From: an uncultured Lachnospiraceae bacterium
GTDB lineage: Bacteria > Bacillota > Clostridia > Lachnospirales > Lachnospiraceae
Assembly (NCBI GenBank): GCA_910585715.1
Contig: CAJUEX010000004.1
Location: forward strand, 1 to 64,000
Length of the DNA: 64,000 nt
Direction of reading: 5' to 3'
Positions within the stretch are counted from its first letter, which is position 1; each line of letters begins with the position of its first letter. The notes under the pieces are model-generated. The model did no database searches. It saw only the letters and a program-made list of their open reading frames with translations, and was not told the origin of the DNA. This document shows positions 62,965-64,000 of this stretch, in pieces. The position numbers and the translations under genes are program-made.

Positions 62965-63396
62965 TTATTCCCACTTGAAAAGAATGATTCCTGCAATTGC
63001 CACTGCCATACCCACAGCCTTTTTCCAGTCAAATCCTACCTTGTCCACGCCAAACATGCCGAAAAGCTCAATGATATAAGCAACCAGAAGCTGTGCCACC
63101 ACAATAACCATCACCGCTTTTGCAGGACCCAGCATATCCATGCTTTTAATCACCGTATAGGTAATGAAAGCTCCGATGGCGCCTCCTAACAGCATATATT
63201 TTGGCTCAATTTTGGCAAGTGTCTGAAAGCTTGTTCTGTCCGATACAATCCATGCTGCTGCACATACTAAAAATGCCGTAAGCTGCACAAATACATTTGC
63301 AACCCATATGGAAGAATTTTTTGTTACCTCTGTATTAAATACCCCTTGTATACTCATTAAGGCTCCGGAAATCAATGCAATTAAAAATCCAATCAT
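62965..63396 (-). CDS. Small DMT-family membrane protein (YdcZ-like)
   Basis: The 143-residue protein has four to five membrane helices and the opening MIGFLIALISGALMSIQGVF, then LLGGAIGAFITYTVIKSMDM, matching the DMT_YdcZ (EamA-like half-transporter) family. Such halves usually dimerise. Its ribosome site GGAGG lies in the 3' arm of a hairpin at 63397-63434. The substrate is unknown. Confidence 0.85.
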   Translation of the reverse strand: MIGFLIALISGALMSIQGVFNTEVTKNSSIWVANVFVQLTAFLVCAAAWIVSDRTSFQTLAKIEPKYMLLGGAIGAFITYTVIKSMDMLGPAKAVMVIVVAQLLVAYIIELFGMFGVDKVGFDWKKAVGMAVAIAGIILFKWE

Positions 63397-63434
63397 GTGT
63401 TACCTCCAAAGTTTTTTTATCTTTAGTGTAACAC
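63397..63434 (-). promoter_or_regulatory. Hairpin enclosing the ribosome site of the YdcZ-like gene
   Basis: GTGTTAC (63428-63434 on the minus strand) pairs with GTAACAC (63397-63403), and CTAAAG pairs with CTTTGG inside. The GGAGG ribosome site lies between the two 3' segments and the ATG follows at once. Translation could be held back until ribosomes or a ligand open the stem. The preceding gene ends 20 bases upstream. Confidence 0.45.
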
Positions 63435-63454
63435 CTAGATTGGATTTTATACCT

Positions 63455-64000
63455 TTATTCCTCTGTATTCTCTTCTTCTAAAACCGGACTTGGAAGCACC
63501 TGTTCCTGATACTCCCTTCCTGTTACCTGAGTCATAATCTGCTCCGACAGGACACGGAGAGTTTCATTTACATCCGCCCCCTTCCAGATATTTGCAAATG
63601 CAATTTCCAGCTGTACCCAGAAATTGCTTGTTTCCATCATTTTAGGAACGGGCATGGAATTTTCATATTCACTCATGGCAACAGATATTCGGGGATTTTC
63701 ATAGGCAATTCCCTTTCTTGCGGAAATTTTCCCGGTTCTGCCATAAAGGCTTTCCGCCCTTTCAAAAGACACATACCCGGCAAATGCCTCCGCCCTTTTC
63801 TTTTGGCTGCCATATCCGTTTATTACTACGGCATTTGTCACGGACAGGCTTTTTGATTTTAATTCTTCATTTACATCCGGCAGCATGGCTGCTCCGTATT
63901 CGTAAGCAAATTCCCCGGCTGCTTTTGCCTCTTCAATTTTTTCTATGGCATCAGTAGTGGCTACGGCAAACACGGTTTTTCCTTCTATAAACTCTTTCAA
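63455..64000 (-). CDS. C-terminal part of an extracellular sugar-binding protein (family 1), runs off the window
   Basis: The visible 181 residues continue past the right edge, so the start and signal are not in the window. EFAYEYGAAMLPDVNEELKS, SLSVTNAVVINGYGSQKKRA and SNFWVQLEIAFANIWKGADV followed by ETLRVLSEQI resemble the C-terminal lobe of maltose/oligosaccharide-binding proteins of ABC importers. The acidic tail (LEEENTEE) is unusual. The remaining importer genes would lie outside. Confidence 0.7.
   Translation of the reverse strand: MKEFIEGKTVFAVATTDAIEKIEEAKAAGEFAYEYGAAMLPDVNEELKSKSLSVTNAVVINGYGSQKKRAEAFAGYVSFERAESLYGRTGKISARKGIAYENPRISVAMSEYENSMPVPKMMETSNFWVQLEIAFANIWKGADVNETLRVLSEQIMTQVTGREYQEQVLPSPVLEEENTEE

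Overview
This window looks like chromosomal DNA of a spore-forming Firmicute of the Lachnospiraceae type (Clostridia). The reasons are moderately low G+C, strong GGAGG ribosome binding sites, consensus TTGACA-N17-TATAAT promoters, a SpoIID-like spore protein with a sigma-K-like promoter, and a large protein pair that I recall as lineage-typical (DUF5716/DUF5717). Nearly every gene is on the minus strand; the exceptions are a PLP aminotransferase, a TraX-like membrane protein, a PAP2 protein and one tRNA-Gly. I see no rRNA, CRISPR array, prophage, transposase or replication origin.

Layout from left to right: (1) 37-5697, surface proteins: a starch-binding-like/TSP3/VWA-like protein split by one in-frame TAG, and a large fibronectin-III-like protein. 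(2) 6137-9837, purine genes purC-purF-purB, with a 25-codon remnant of a winged-helix protein after purB. (3) 9949-12200, a polar amino acid ABC importer. (4) 12268-19178, a three-gene operon of unknown function: a large repeat-type protein, an Hsp70/actin-fold-like protein and a coiled-coil membrane protein. (5) 19308-24224, an aminotransferase, a hybrid histidine kinase and a SpoIID-like protein. (6) 24302-26176, a GntR/YtrA-type regulator with its ABC transporter and operator. (7) 26526-30987, ilvE, folA, thyA and a beta-CASP metallo-hydrolase. (8) 31190-36279, tRNA-Gly, TraX-like, GH3 with a long unusual leader, and two secreted proteins (one CHAP). (9) 36674-43200, lysC, then an ACT regulator-hom-apgM operon, and glyA. 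(10) 43415-50372, PAP2, an ABC exporter with its two-component system, and a GT2. (11) 50393-55068, mutY, sfsA, 5'-nucleotidase, a DUF1653-like protein and a decayed YefM/YoeB module. (12) 55336-62860, a seven-gene operon comEA-RR-HK-gerMN-comEC-holA-zinc ribbon. (13) the right edge, with a small DMT transporter and the 3' part of a sugar-binding protein gene.

How the genes work together: purCFB make IMP/AMP; folA and thyA supply dTMP and recycle folate, with glyA feeding one-carbon units; lysC, hom and the ApgM-like protein cover aspartate to homoserine and possibly homoserine phosphate. The RR-HK-GerMN lipoprotein trio resembles MtrAB-LpqB or WalRK arrangements and shares a transcript with DNA uptake genes.

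The most unusual item is a dispersed family of about 210-225 bp intergenic palindromes: four full copies, two internally deleted copies and two solo ends. Each has near-perfect arms of about 49-61 bp. The arm sequence differs from copy to copy while staying self-complementary, and the arms enclose a conserved asymmetric core of about 100 bp. Several paired changes are compensatory. Full copies lie just downstream of stop codons. The second most interesting item is the Hsp70-fold/giant-repeat/coiled-coil operon.
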